From Niastella populi (GTDB lineage Bacteria > Bacteroidota > Bacteroidia > Chitinophagales > Chitinophagaceae): DNA of 64,000 nucleotides. The notes below the pieces were generated by a model that worked only from the letters and a program-made list of their open reading frames with translations, had not been told where the DNA came from and searched no databases. The position numbers and the translations under genes were made by a program. Below are positions 42,219 to 50,839 of the stretch, in pieces. The stretch spans positions 106,911 through 170,910 of the forward strand of contig NZ_LWBP01000100.1 in NCBI RefSeq assembly GCF_002078015.1. Reading direction: 5' to 3'. Position 1 is the first letter of the stretch; the number at the start of each line of letters is the position of its first letter.

Positions 42219-43835
42219 TTACAGTTTTATTAAATTGAGAAAATAAACATCGTTTTCACGGAGTTCCAGTTCCTTCGAAAAAGGTATCCCGTTCTTAACA
42301 GTAATGATCTCTTTATAAACCGGCGAACCGTCATTCTGCCTTTTGATCTGCTCAACCTGTTGCCGTGTAAGCTGCGCCGGTTTTCCCATCGAGAGATAAG
42401 TTGAATAAGCATCATTACTGCGGTAACCCACCTTAAAAATTTCAAGGGCATACAAACCATCAGGCACCTGTGCAATGTTGATCTTTAATTTTCCTTTTGA
42501 CCCCGAAGGCAGGTCCTGTGCATAATATTTCTGGTTGTGAACGGAATCGCCCGGATGGGTGTTTGTAAAATCCCAAACCAACGCCTGGATATTGCCGGAT
42601 GAATCTTTGCAGATCCACGACGACGAATCCCTGTTCGCCAGCTCAATATTTCCCAGGCGGTTCAGGAATTGGTACGAATAAAAAACGGGCTTATTAATGC
42701 CTTGGGTGTTCAACATTCCAAAACCGCCATGAAAAGGTTCGAAACGAGGGCCCGGTTCTTCAAAGACATCAGTGAACACCCAATACGACATAGAATTGGC
42801 TGCATTACCAACCTGCTTCAATTTTTGCAAAACATACGCAGCTTCATGATAGCTGTCATGAATCGGATCGGATGGCGTATAAGAAGCACTCCATTCGGTG
42901 TAATGCAATTCCAGGTCCGGCATTGTTGATGCTGCGATCTCTTTCCTCGACTGAAGCACATCGCCGCTAAGGCTCATTGGGTTCTTATCGAGCACGGTTC
43001 CGCCCTGCCCGTATTCATCGAGGAATCCCTGCTTCACACCATAAGCATGCGTGCTGATAAAATCTATAGGAACATTGTTCTTGTGGCAAAACCCGATCAT
43101 TTCAGGCTCCCATGCTGCGCCGGCGGTTCCCGGGCCGCCAACACGGTATTCGGGGTTCACGATTTTAACTGCCCCGGCAGTGTACTTATACAATTTGAAA
43201 TAGTCCTGTTGTGTTCCCGTCCAGAACCCGGGAGAAAGGTTCGGTTCATTCCATACTTCAAAATACCAGGTCTTTACTTCTTCGGCGCCATAGCGTTCTG
43301 TAAAATGCTCCGTGAGATTTTTGATCAGTGCCGCCCACTTATCATAATCCTTTGGCGGGGTAACATTGCCCCGCCACCAGAAAATGGTTTGACTACCGCT
43401 TGCCAGCGCACTGGGCATGAATCCCAATTCAACAAACGGCTTCATGCCGATGCTATGCAAAAAATCAAACAAAGGATCGATGTACATGTAATTGTATTGT
43501 GGGTTTCCCTTGCTGTCTTCTTTATAAACGGCCATATCATCGGTAAGCAATCCATGCATCCTGATGTATTTGAAGCCGCATTCTTTTCTTACATAAGCCA
43601 ATTGTTGCTGCCAGTCGGCCCTTAACCCCTCATTGGCTCTTCCTGCGCCCACGCACTCTTTGAAGAAAGTATTCAGGGTACCGGCTGTATTTTTGAAATC
43701 CACATTGATGATCCGCTCCTGAACGGAAGGCCTGGCCTGTTTTAAAGCCTTACTTTTTCCTGAAGTTTGTGCATTTAGTTTTTCCCTCATAAAGGGCAAC
43801 AAGATCACTAATAATAAAAATCGTTTATTCATCAT
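42219..43835 (-). CDS. Glycoside hydrolase family 39 (beta-xylosidase-like)
   Basis: The product has about 538 residues. Start taken at the ATG at 43835 (MMNKRFLLLVILLPFM), which begins a signal peptide ending near 'KLNAQT'. The (beta/alpha)8 barrel shows the clan-A features: acid/base Glu in 'YFEVWNEPNLSPGFW' and nucleophile Glu in 'LELHYTEWSASYTPSD', with 'YIRMHGLLTDD' near the start. A C-terminal beta-sandwich follows. The family includes beta-xylosidases and alpha-L-iduronidases; xylosidase is the likelier. Single gene, not next to a SusCD pair. Confidence 0.85.
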   Translation of the reverse strand: MMNKRFLLLVILLPFMREKLNAQTSGKSKALKQARPSVQERIINVDFKNTAGTLNTFFKECVGAGRANEGLRADWQQQLAYVRKECGFKYIRMHGLLTDDMAVYKEDSKGNPQYNYMYIDPLFDFLHSIGMKPFVELGFMPSALASGSQTIFWWRGNVTPPKDYDKWAALIKNLTEHFTERYGAEEVKTWYFEVWNEPNLSPGFWTGTQQDYFKLYKYTAGAVKIVNPEYRVGGPGTAGAAWEPEMIGFCHKNNVPIDFISTHAYGVKQGFLDEYGQGGTVLDKNPMSLSGDVLQSRKEIAASTMPDLELHYTEWSASYTPSDPIHDSYHEAAYVLQKLKQVGNAANSMSYWVFTDVFEEPGPRFEPFHGGFGMLNTQGINKPVFYSYQFLNRLGNIELANRDSSSWICKDSSGNIQALVWDFTNTHPGDSVHNQKYYAQDLPSGSKGKLKINIAQVPDGLYALEIFKVGYRSNDAYSTYLSMGKPAQLTRQQVEQIKRQNDGSPVYKEIITVKNGIPFSKELELRENDVYFLNLIKL

Positions 43836-43868
43836 TAATTGTATTTTTTCCTCCTGCGATAAGTGCAT

Positions 43869-44434
43869 CCCCGGTATGGGAAGATTCGGCGCCGGTAACG
43901 CAGCATGCCGGTGTATTCACCTTTCCGGTCACCAATGGCAACGATCCTGGTTTTCTCATTATATCTGATGGGAATGAGGAAAAAGCGATGGAGACCCTGC
44001 CAATAAGTCATTAATTGCAAAAGCACAGCAATAGCTGACAGGTAGCACGATTTTTTTCATATACACCAATCTTTTGATGAAACCAGTTGCTGTAAAACTA
44101 TTGAAGGGCAGATGAAAACAGGGGGCCCGGTTGTTTCAGATTAGGGACCGCAATGATGTGGGGAATTAATTTAGAGCCATATATATTAACCGTTTAAGCA
44201 TCCTGAGAATAATAACAGGCGCTCACAACCTTCATACAATGTCAATGCAGAACCGCCCAAAAGATGTATACAGGTATATAGCAAAACAAATCGGTTGCTG
44301 ACGGAATGACCGGCAACTGTTACCGGCTGTCTGCCGGGCTGTGCGAGGTACGATTTTTTTGTGTAAAAAAGGGCGCACCGGCCCATTGAGCCGATGCCAT
44401 AAACTACAATCGTACATACTTAAAAATACATTTT
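43869..44434. other. Gene-free stretch
   Basis: In these 566 bases I see no convincing gene, terminator or repeat. Short frames on the minus strand lack any family features. Confidence 0.5.
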
Positions 44435-44995
44435 ATGGCTACACAAAAGTTAACAGGAAAAAGAGTGGCGATCATTACAGAAAACGGTTTTGAAGAGGTT
44501 GAACTTACGCAGCCACTGCAGGCATTGAAGGAGGCAGGCGTCAATGCGCAGATCGTTTCGCCGCAACAGGACAAAGTGAAAGCCTGGGACCACGATCACT
44601 GGTCGATAGAGCTTCCGGTTGACGTACAGATCGACAACGCCAATCCGGATGATTATGATGCGCTGGTTGTTCCCGGTGGCGTAATGAATCCCGATACAGC
44701 AAGGGCCAATGAAAAATGCGTTGCATTTGTAAAGCATTTCCTCGATAAAGGCAAACCCGTTGCCGCTATTTGCCACGGCCCGCAATTATTGATAGAAACA
44801 GGTCTGTTAAAAGGGCGCACCATGACCTCGTATGCTTCCATTAAAACGGACCTGGTAAACGCCGGGGTGAATTGGGTTGATAAAGAAGTGGTGGTAGACA
44901 ATGGCCTTGTAACGAGCCGCAGCCCCAAAGACCTGGAAGCATTCAACAGAAAAATGCTGGAAGAGATCGGTGAAGGAGTGCATGAACATGCCTAA
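44435..44995 (+). CDS. DJ-1/PfpI family protein (YhbO-like)
   Basis: The 186-residue class-I glutamine-amidotransferase-fold protein has the nucleophile elbow 'AAICHGPQLLI' (Cys113, His114) and the conserved acidic residue in 'ENGFEEVELTQP'. This is the PfpI/YhbO branch, proposed to act as a stress-protective deglycase, glyoxalase or chaperone; activity is debated. A hairpin terminator follows 32 bp after the stop codon. Confidence 0.88.
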   Translation: MATQKLTGKRVAIITENGFEEVELTQPLQALKEAGVNAQIVSPQQDKVKAWDHDHWSIELPVDVQIDNANPDDYDALVVPGGVMNPDTARANEKCVAFVKHFLDKGKPVAAICHGPQLLIETGLLKGRTMTSYASIKTDLVNAGVNWVDKEVVVDNGLVTSRSPKDLEAFNRKMLEEIGEGVHEHA

Positions 44996-45026
44996 ACATC
45001 AAATTATACTTGTTGTAACTTTTAAT

Positions 45027-45064
45027 ATGCCAGGCGCATTCGTGCTGCCTGGCATAATCTTTTT
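45027..45064 (+). terminator. Terminator after the PfpI-type gene
   Basis: ATGCCAGGC and GCCTGGCAT pair, with an inner GCA-TTCG-TGC, and the stem is followed by AATCTTTTT. Confidence 0.85.
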
Positions 45065-45084
45065 GACCAGTATTAAAAAAATAT

Positions 45085-45285
45085 ATGATCCCGAACAAAC
45101 GTGAAGAAGATATAAAAAGAGAAGAGCAGGAAACCGCCTTCGATAATGGCCAGTCGCCTGAATCGGTGAAAAAGAACCCCGATCCACGGGCCAATGAAAA
45201 TCTGCCTGAAAAGGAAAAGAAAAAAGATAACCCTGAAGCTACCACGGGCCCCGGAAGTGAGGTTACCGATGGGGAAGACGGATAG
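45085..45285 (+). CDS. Small, highly charged, disordered protein
   Basis: This 66-residue protein is almost wholly E, K, D, N and P (MIPNKREEDIKREEQETAFD... 'LPEKEKKKDNPEATTGPGSE'). It has no hydrophobic core, so it is probably unstructured. Small proteins of this kind are frequent in Chitinophagaceae beside stress genes. A start 20 bp after the upstream terminator suggests its own promoter. Unknown role. Confidence 0.5.
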   Translation: MIPNKREEDIKREEQETAFDNGQSPESVKKNPDPRANENLPEKEKKKDNPEATTGPGSEVTDGEDG

Positions 45286-45568
45286 CGAAGCCTGCATTAT
45301 CAACCAATAACCCGCTTTTTAATTTGAGCACAACAGCCTTTATCTTTCAAAGATAAGGGCTAACGTTGTTTACAGGCTTTCGGCCATGAACAGACCGGAA
45401 TAGTAAAAGGAATGTTATAAAAAGATAATGGAACCCGCTGCCCTGAAACAATCGATGTTGTTGAGCAAAGAAGGGTGTTAAAGAAGTAATAAATACGGCG
45501 ATAAAACATACCGGACATGCATGTGTAAACCGTTTTAATTGTAAACTTGAAGAATTAAACCATCTTAT

Positions 45569-46210
45569 ATGAAAAAATGTTTACACCTGATCCTGCCCGT
45601 AACCTGCATTTCGCTGCTACTCACTACATCGTGTAAAAAAGATCATACCGAACAGCCGCCGCCGCCGGTTACCGCAACGTTCTCCATGAAGGATACGCTG
45701 ATTATTGAATCGAAATACGCCACTCAGTTCCCCGACATTTACAATAAATACAACGGCAAAACGTATACTGTAAATTCCGATAACCTGAAATTATATGTTC
45801 TGGAAAAAATAAATGATGATGTTGTATTTTACTTCGAAGACCTTTCTTCCGGTATACAGAAACCGTCTTTTCATATAACGATAAAAGATACCGACTTCAG
45901 TTCGCTGTTACCTGAATACAACCTGGCAGATACTGCACACGTAGAAGTTAGTTGTTATCAGCAGTTCACCGACACAACCAAGGCATATCGCACAAATGAA
46001 AAAGTTAAAAGCGGTACATTAAAGATCAGCTATAACAACAAATACAAAACTGCATCGGGAGCAATCATCAACCTCAGCACCCCCATTGACTTTTATGTGC
46101 CCGACGATCCCCAACCCAACAGGATCTTGCCCGGTGTGCTTATCCTGGAAGGCGGTTCAACGCGTACCGTATCGTTGAAGTTCGATTCTGTAAGGAGTGA
46201 TGATCTGTAA
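45569..46210 (+). CDS. Lipoprotein, unknown function
   Basis: The 213-residue protein has a signal peptide and lipobox Cys22 ('LLLTTSC'), followed by KKDHTEQPPPPV. Beta-rich body ('LYVLEKINDDVVFYFEDLSS', 'SGTLKISYNNKYKTASGAII') with no recognised domain. Single gene; convergent with the gene at 46233. Confidence 0.6.
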   Translation: MKKCLHLILPVTCISLLLTTSCKKDHTEQPPPPVTATFSMKDTLIIESKYATQFPDIYNKYNGKTYTVNSDNLKLYVLEKINDDVVFYFEDLSSGIQKPSFHITIKDTDFSSLLPEYNLADTAHVEVSCYQQFTDTTKAYRTNEKVKSGTLKISYNNKYKTASGAIINLSTPIDFYVPDDPQPNRILPGVLILEGGSTRTVSLKFDSVRSDDL

Positions 46211-46232
46211 AAAAGCCAGGCATTTTTAAATA

Positions 46233-46613
46233 TCAAAACTCATCATCGAAGGTGTGTCCCCCGGTCCATTCAAGGCCCTGCGCAAGACAATATTTTTTTT
46301 CGGCCCCATCTTCCTGAAAGAAAGTACCAAGGCTCGTATGAATGAACAGCCCGTTTTCAAAAGTAATGATGGTAACCGCCCAGGGTTTTAAGCCGTCATC
46401 ACTTTCCGATATTACATAAACCGACTGGCCGTTGCCAGCTAGCGCACGCTTTGCCACCAGCGATACATACATCTCGTTTCTGCAGAATATTGAACCCGGC
46501 ACCAGCTTCTCAGCATACGTTTTAACCGGCTCGTTCGTATACTGTTGCGGGCAGCACGGAAATTCGGCTGCGGTATACCAGTTACGCTGAGCGGCATTGG
46601 GGGTTTTTGCCAT
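46233..46613 (-). CDS. Unrecognised small protein under a palindromic operator
   Basis: The product has about 126 residues from the ATG at 46613 (MAKTPNAAQRNWYTAAEFPC); an ATG four codons earlier at 46625 is also possible. It contains 'FPCCPQQY' and three further Cys, and reads like a small soluble domain. No family recognised. Just upstream (46642-46662) lies a perfect 9-bp inverted repeat, so expression is probably repressor-controlled. It is divergent from the J-domain operon. Confidence 0.55.
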   Translation of the reverse strand: MAKTPNAAQRNWYTAAEFPCCPQQYTNEPVKTYAEKLVPGSIFCRNEMYVSLVAKRALAGNGQSVYVISESDDGLKPWAVTIITFENGLFIHTSLGTFFQEDGAEKKYCLAQGLEWTGGHTFDDEF

Positions 46614-46641
46614 TATTATATCCATAGATAATACAATTAAG

Positions 46642-46662
46642 CTTACTATTTACAATAGTAAG
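46642..46662. promoter_or_regulatory. Perfect inverted repeat CTTACTATT-TAC-AATAGTAAG, candidate operator
   Basis: Arms of 9 bp around TAC lie 17 bp upstream of the first possible ATG of the minus-strand small gene. The TTACTATT.AATAGTAA shape resembles operators of HxlR/DUF24-type MarR-family regulators, such as those for YodB-like proteins. No such regulator gene is nearby. Confidence 0.45.
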
Positions 46663-46778
46663 TATTCATACGAAATCTTCAAAGAACAAATAGGCATTGC
46701 CGTAAACGTAATGGAGGGGCATAAAATATTCCGCTAACCGCAGTTCAACACTGGCATCATACAGACCTGCCACCATTT

Positions 46779-46795
46779 TGCGTTTTTTTTACGCA
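46779..46795. promoter_or_regulatory. Palindrome TGCGT-N7-ACGCA, upstream operator candidate
   Basis: This is the first of two copies of TGCGT-N7-ACGCA. Its centre (46787) is 52 bp from that of the second copy (46839), about five helical turns. It lies just upstream of the -33 element of the J-domain operon. Confidence 0.55.
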
Positions 46796-46801
46796 TAAAA
46801 C

Positions 46802-46832
46802 TTGCATATCTCGAAATGCCTGTTTATATTTG
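46802..46832 (+). promoter_or_regulatory. Promoter of the J-domain / VWA / PurA-like operon
   Basis: TTG at 46802-46804 is followed 20 bp later by TATATTTG (46825-46832), an exact TAnnTTTG. Transcription should start near 46838, giving a leader of about 168 nt before the ATG at 47006. Confidence 0.6.
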
Positions 46833-46847
46833 CGTATAATTAACGCA
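46831..46847. promoter_or_regulatory. Palindrome TGCGT-N7-ACGCA, operator candidate over the start site
   Basis: This is the second copy; arms extend to TTGCGT/ACGCAA. It overlaps the end of the -7 element and the predicted transcription start, the ideal place for a repressor. Confidence 0.6.
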
Positions 46848-47005
46848 AAAAGACAATTAACCGGCTAACCCGGATAAAAGCAACGGGATCATCCATAGCT
46901 CCTGTTCGCATATAAAGCATTATTACAACACATAAGACGGTGCTGATAAAACCGTGCTGCGGCACGGACAGACCCCTCTGTGTTCAACCAAAAAAGTTTA
47001 CCGCC

Positions 47006-47875
47006 ATGAATGCATTGATCTGCAAAATAAACAAGGCAAATAAGATAGAAGAGGTGTTGAACCTGGCGCATTTTAAAACGGAGTTCAATGCTATCGTTAA
47101 GCAGATCCACCCCGATTACTGTACAGATGCGGGCGCCGTGGAAGCAACTGCAAAAATGAATATCTGGAAGCACCAGTATGAGAACGGGAAGCCGTTTACA
47201 GATGACGCAGGTGTTTTCAAAACGAATGGGTATTGGGCCCATTTTTCATCTGCCCTGCCCAACCTGACGGTATCGGTTAACAATTACAATAAGTTTCAAC
47301 AACTGCGGTCCGACGCAGATGTACATTTCAGAAAATATCTGCCAAAAGAATGCCGCAGGCAGACGGATGGTGCTTTCCGGTTTCTTTTTGAAAAAAGGGC
47401 CATTCCATTATCAGGATTGCAACTGCCGCAGGAACATGTAAACTGGGTACTGAACAGGTTGCTGGAATACATTGCCTACCTGTCGCAAAGTGGTTTTGTT
47501 CATGGCGGCCTTAACCCCGAATCGGTTTTTATCGTTCCGGAAGATCATGGCATACAGGTGGTTTCGTTTTACCACCTCGCAAAGAAAAACAGCAGCATCC
47601 ACACCGTATCAGGCCGGTATATGAACTGGTATCCGGCGCAGGTATTAAAAACGAAAATAGCGTCACCGGTAACCGACCTCGAGTGTGCCAAACGCATAGC
47701 AGCTTACCTGTTAGGCGATGCTTCGGGCAATGCGGTAAAATTCAGAAAAACGCACAACGAAGACTTTATCAATTTCTTACTTACCCGGCATGATGATGCG
47801 TACCAGTGTTTAACCCAATACCGGCAATTGTTACGCAGGAATTTTAAAACAGGATTTTATTCATTAACCATATAA
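47006..47875 (+). CDS. J-domain fused to degenerate protein-kinase-like domain
   Basis: The product has 289 residues from the ATG at 47006; a longer frame from 46940 adds a poor lead. Residues 16-62 form a J-domain-like hairpin with the HPD tripeptide at 35-37 ('FNAIVKQIHPDYCT') that normally stimulates Hsp70. Residues 75-270 resemble a kinase: 'SGFVHGGLNPESVFIV' stands where kinases have HRDLKPEN, and 'VVSFYHLAKK' where DFG should be. The catalytic Asp of HRD and the DFG Asp are both replaced, so it is a pseudokinase at best. It is first in an operon, 10 bp before the VWA gene. Confidence 0.65.
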   Translation: MNALICKINKANKIEEVLNLAHFKTEFNAIVKQIHPDYCTDAGAVEATAKMNIWKHQYENGKPFTDDAGVFKTNGYWAHFSSALPNLTVSVNNYNKFQQLRSDADVHFRKYLPKECRRQTDGAFRFLFEKRAIPLSGLQLPQEHVNWVLNRLLEYIAYLSQSGFVHGGLNPESVFIVPEDHGIQVVSFYHLAKKNSSIHTVSGRYMNWYPAQVLKTKIASPVTDLECAKRIAAYLLGDASGNAVKFRKTHNEDFINFLLTRHDDAYQCLTQYRQLLRRNFKTGFYSLTI

Positions 47876-47885
47876 AACAAATATT

Positions 47886-48800
47886 ATGGGAAATTCAAGA
47901 TGGTCGAATGATGCTTATAAACATTTACGGGCCAGTTATTCAAACAAATCAACCGCCCAGGTTTTCACCAGCAGAAGTATCGATAAAGATATGTCGCCCC
48001 GGGGTGTACAGTTTCGCGAAAGCCGCGATTCTGACGCGCATCCCGAAAGCCTGGCAATAGGCGTTTTTCTCGATGAAACCGGCAGCATGGGTTCCATTCC
48101 CGATATACTGGTGCGTCACAAACTGGGCGAGCTCATGAACACCCTCATTGCGCATGGTGTACCCGACGCACAGGTATTGTTTGGCGGCATCGGGGATCAC
48201 TATGCAGACCACAGTCCGTTACAGGTAGGCCAGTTCGAGTCGGGCACCGACGAACTGAACCAATGGCTTACAAAGATCTTCCTCGAGGGCGGCGGCGGCG
48301 GGCAGAGTATGGAATCGTACGCCCTGGCATGGCTGTTTTTTGCCCGGCATACCTCCATTGATTGCTTCGAGAAAAGAAACCAGAAAGGCTTTTTGTTTAC
48401 CATTGGCGACGAAGGCGTACATAAAGCACTGGAAAGAGATTTTCTTACCGATCTGTTGGGCTACCCTTTTTATGAAGATATACCGGCAGAACAATTACTG
48501 GCCGAAGCGCAAAGGATGTATCATGTTTTCCATTTGCATGTAACCGAAACATCTACCGGCAGCTCACGCGGCATCACAGATGGATGGAGAAAACTGCTGC
48601 AGGAAAGACTGATCCTCGTTGAAGATTATAATAACATAGCAGAAATAATTGCCTCCACCGTAGCCGTGGTAATGGGCGCCGATCTGAAAGAAGTGGTAGC
48701 GGCCTTCGATACAACTACAGCCAAACAGGTATCGAATGCACTGGTACAAATAAGTAATGGGGTAATAACCGGCAAACAGTCAGGCATCGTTTCTTTATAA
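47886..48800 (+). CDS. VWA-domain protein
   Basis: The 304-residue protein has no signal peptide, so it is cytoplasmic. A von Willebrand factor A-like fold begins at about 55 with a MIDAS-type motif 'VFLDETGSMGSIP' (Asp63). It continues with 'AQVLFGGIGDHYADHSPLQV', a Gly-rich loop 'LEGGGGGQSMES' and 'GFLFTIGDEGVHKAL'. Such domains bind protein partners through a metal ion. In Ter-type and MoxR-type systems a VWA protein is paired with a kinase-like or ATPase partner, as here. The next gene starts 6 bp after its stop. Confidence 0.75.
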   Translation: MGNSRWSNDAYKHLRASYSNKSTAQVFTSRSIDKDMSPRGVQFRESRDSDAHPESLAIGVFLDETGSMGSIPDILVRHKLGELMNTLIAHGVPDAQVLFGGIGDHYADHSPLQVGQFESGTDELNQWLTKIFLEGGGGGQSMESYALAWLFFARHTSIDCFEKRNQKGFLFTIGDEGVHKALERDFLTDLLGYPFYEDIPAEQLLAEAQRMYHVFHLHVTETSTGSSRGITDGWRKLLQERLILVEDYNNIAEIIASTVAVVMGADLKEVVAAFDTTTAKQVSNALVQISNGVITGKQSGIVSL

Positions 48801-48806
48801 AACAGC

Positions 48807-49922
48807 ATGTACATGAGCAAAACAAGCATTGTTACAGGGCTTTTCTTTGGCGATGAAGGGAAAGGAATGACAACAGCCTTCCTTTCATCGCCCCAAAGCC
48901 TGGTGGTTCGATTTTCGGGCGGACACAATGCCGGGCATACCGTTGAAACCAACCGGTACCGGCATATTTTCTCCAGTTTTGGAGCCGGCACTTTGCATGG
49001 CGCCCATACCTACTGGAGCGAGTACTGCACCTTTTGTCCGAAATCTTTTTTCAATGAACGCCAGGCGCTGGTGCAAAACGGATACAATCCTGTTCATTTT
49101 ATTCATCCGTTAGCTATAATAACCACACCATTCGATTACGAACATAACCACCGGCTTGAGTCGGTTAACAACCATGGCTCGGTAGGTGTGGGCCTCGGCG
49201 CTACCATTGCACGTCATACGCAAACGCCATTTAAGCTGTTTGCGATCGATTTACAATACCGGCCCCTGTTGTTACAGAAACTGAAGCAAATAGCAGATTA
49301 TTACAGGGCGGTTAATGTAAATGAAAAGATCGATGAATTTTTATGGTATATCGATCAATGCGATGTTTCCATTTCAACCCTTACCGGTATCAGGAACAGG
49401 TATGAGCATATTATTTTCGAAGGGGCGCAGGGCATCATGCTCGATATGGATTTCGGGTTCTTCCCCAATGTAACCCGCAGTAATACCACTTCGAAAAATG
49501 CCATGGACATTATTCAAAAAGAGAACCTGCCATTACCGGATATCTATTATGTGATGCGTGCCTACTTAACAAGGCATGGTAACGGGTATATGCCCAATGA
49601 AACCGCTGAACTTTGTTTTGAAGATAAAACCAATATTACCCATCCCTGGCAGGGGAAGTTCAGGCAGGGATACCATTCAACCGGTTTATTGCAGCACGCA
49701 TTACAACTCGATGCTGTTTATACCGGAAATGACGTGAGCAGGAAAAAGCTCGTCATTACCTGCGTTGATCAAACCGGCGATATGGTTTATATTGATAATA
49801 AGCAGGTCCCTTTATTTAATTTTCTGCAAACACCGTTACCGGTATCGGAATTTTATGTCAACCGATCGCCCAAAACGGGAGCGTTGGAGCAGGTAAGCCG
49901 GCGGATGATGGTTGATACTTAA
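48807..49922 (+). CDS. Divergent adenylosuccinate-synthetase-like enzyme
   Basis: The 371-residue protein is shorter than housekeeping PurA (about 430). Conserved: phosphate loop 'GLFFGDEGKG' with the catalytic Asp16, 'SGGHNAGHT' with His40, 'GSVGVGLGATIARH' in the place of the IMP-binding GTTxRGIGPAY, and 'FEGAQGIMLDMDFG' with 'NVTRSNTTS' (205-229). Not recognisable: the aspartate-binding TTTGR loop (here 'HPWQGKFRQGYHSTGLLQHA') and the GTP-base TKLD (here 'ITCVDQTG'). So it probably joins something to a purine nucleotide using a nucleoside triphosphate, but the amino-acid and nucleotide substrates may differ. Third gene of the operon. Confidence 0.75.
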   Translation: MYMSKTSIVTGLFFGDEGKGMTTAFLSSPQSLVVRFSGGHNAGHTVETNRYRHIFSSFGAGTLHGAHTYWSEYCTFCPKSFFNERQALVQNGYNPVHFIHPLAIITTPFDYEHNHRLESVNNHGSVGVGLGATIARHTQTPFKLFAIDLQYRPLLLQKLKQIADYYRAVNVNEKIDEFLWYIDQCDVSISTLTGIRNRYEHIIFEGAQGIMLDMDFGFFPNVTRSNTTSKNAMDIIQKENLPLPDIYYVMRAYLTRHGNGYMPNETAELCFEDKTNITHPWQGKFRQGYHSTGLLQHALQLDAVYTGNDVSRKKLVITCVDQTGDMVYIDNKQVPLFNFLQTPLPVSEFYVNRSPKTGALEQVSRRMMVDT

Positions 49923-49939
49923 ACAACACAACCAGATAA

Positions 49940-50506
49940 TTACATCATTGTTTTTTGCTTATTTAAGCGGCTGCTGATAGTACAGGGGGCCACCAGTATG
50001 CAATTGGTAGGTGTTCCCTTTTGTTGAAGCCCGGTTTTATCAAAAGATTGCCTGAGCGATAAAGTCTGACTGCTCAATATTTTGATGGCCAGTTCATTTA
50101 CAGTGGCCTTGTTCAAAGGATCTGCCGTATTGTTCGCCTCTTTCAACCTGTAACAGTTTGCATTTACTACAAACAAGATCGGCAGCACAAGGTGAATTTT
50201 TTTCCTTTTGCAATAGGCGATATATTGCTTATCCCAGATCTTCAGCGGATCAGCAAGCAGGCTTTCAATACGTTTTTTATAAACAGAGTTTAAATCGCCT
50301 GAAATAAATGTAGACATCGATTTGGAAGAAAAACTGACTTCGAGAAAATGAATTCCGGTATAACAACTGTCTACAAAATTTTCTGAGTAGAACTGATGTT
50401 GAATATAAGTTGCCAGGGCGGTGTCAGCAGGCCCAACCGTTTGCTTTTTCTGAGCCATGGAGGCTACGGCAATTAAATTCAAAACAAAGAACAAATAAAC
50501 TTTCAT
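49940..50506 (-). CDS. Secreted protein, unknown
   Basis: The 188-residue protein has a signal peptide (MKVYLFFVLNLIAVASMAQ, cleavage after Ala18 or Gln19). The mature part is alpha/beta with 'CYTGIHFLEVSFSSKSMSTF' and 'KIHLVLPILFVVNANCYRLK'. It may be a small TonB-C-like or envelope protein, but I do not recognise it. It is convergent with the PurA-like gene, 17 bp apart. Confidence 0.55.
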   Translation of the reverse strand: MKVYLFFVLNLIAVASMAQKKQTVGPADTALATYIQHQFYSENFVDSCYTGIHFLEVSFSSKSMSTFISGDLNSVYKKRIESLLADPLKIWDKQYIAYCKRKKIHLVLPILFVVNANCYRLKEANNTADPLNKATVNELAIKILSSQTLSLRQSFDKTGLQQKGTPTNCILVAPCTISSRLNKQKTMM

Positions 50507-50839
50507 GAAGTGCTATTAGGGTTAAAGATTTTCATATATGCTTCGTTAGCGTTAACTAACGGGCAAACAGGAATTGGAAATTGTATCGGACAACCTCAAT
50601 AGCAAAAATGCAGCCATTTTTAAAAAAGCGCTGTAGAACACCCGCTTACTTATACATTAACGACAACCGCCCGGCGCCAAACCAGTAACTTTACGATGGG
50701 GATTTTACGAATAGGATAACAAATCACAGCCCGGGCCCGGCGACAAACATGAACACTATGCTATTTACTGAACTGCAGGCTACACATGTAGCAGCAATCT
50801 GCAGCTGTGCAAATGTGACAATTACAGGGGGTGAAAATG
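50507..50839. other. Gene-free stretch
   Basis: These 333 bases hold no feature that I can support. A 33-residue plus-strand frame at 50749 lacks any support. Confidence 0.5.

Noticed and set aside
45340..45356. Palindrome TTATCTTT-C-AAAGATAA
   Set aside because: Perfect but isolated, more than 200 bp from any start codon and without a U run; not assigned.
48807..49922. PurZ, the phage enzyme for 2-aminoadenine synthesis
   Set aside because: The catalytic Asp of GDEGKG is kept, whereas I recall PurZ having it replaced; the rest of the pocket cannot be judged by eye.
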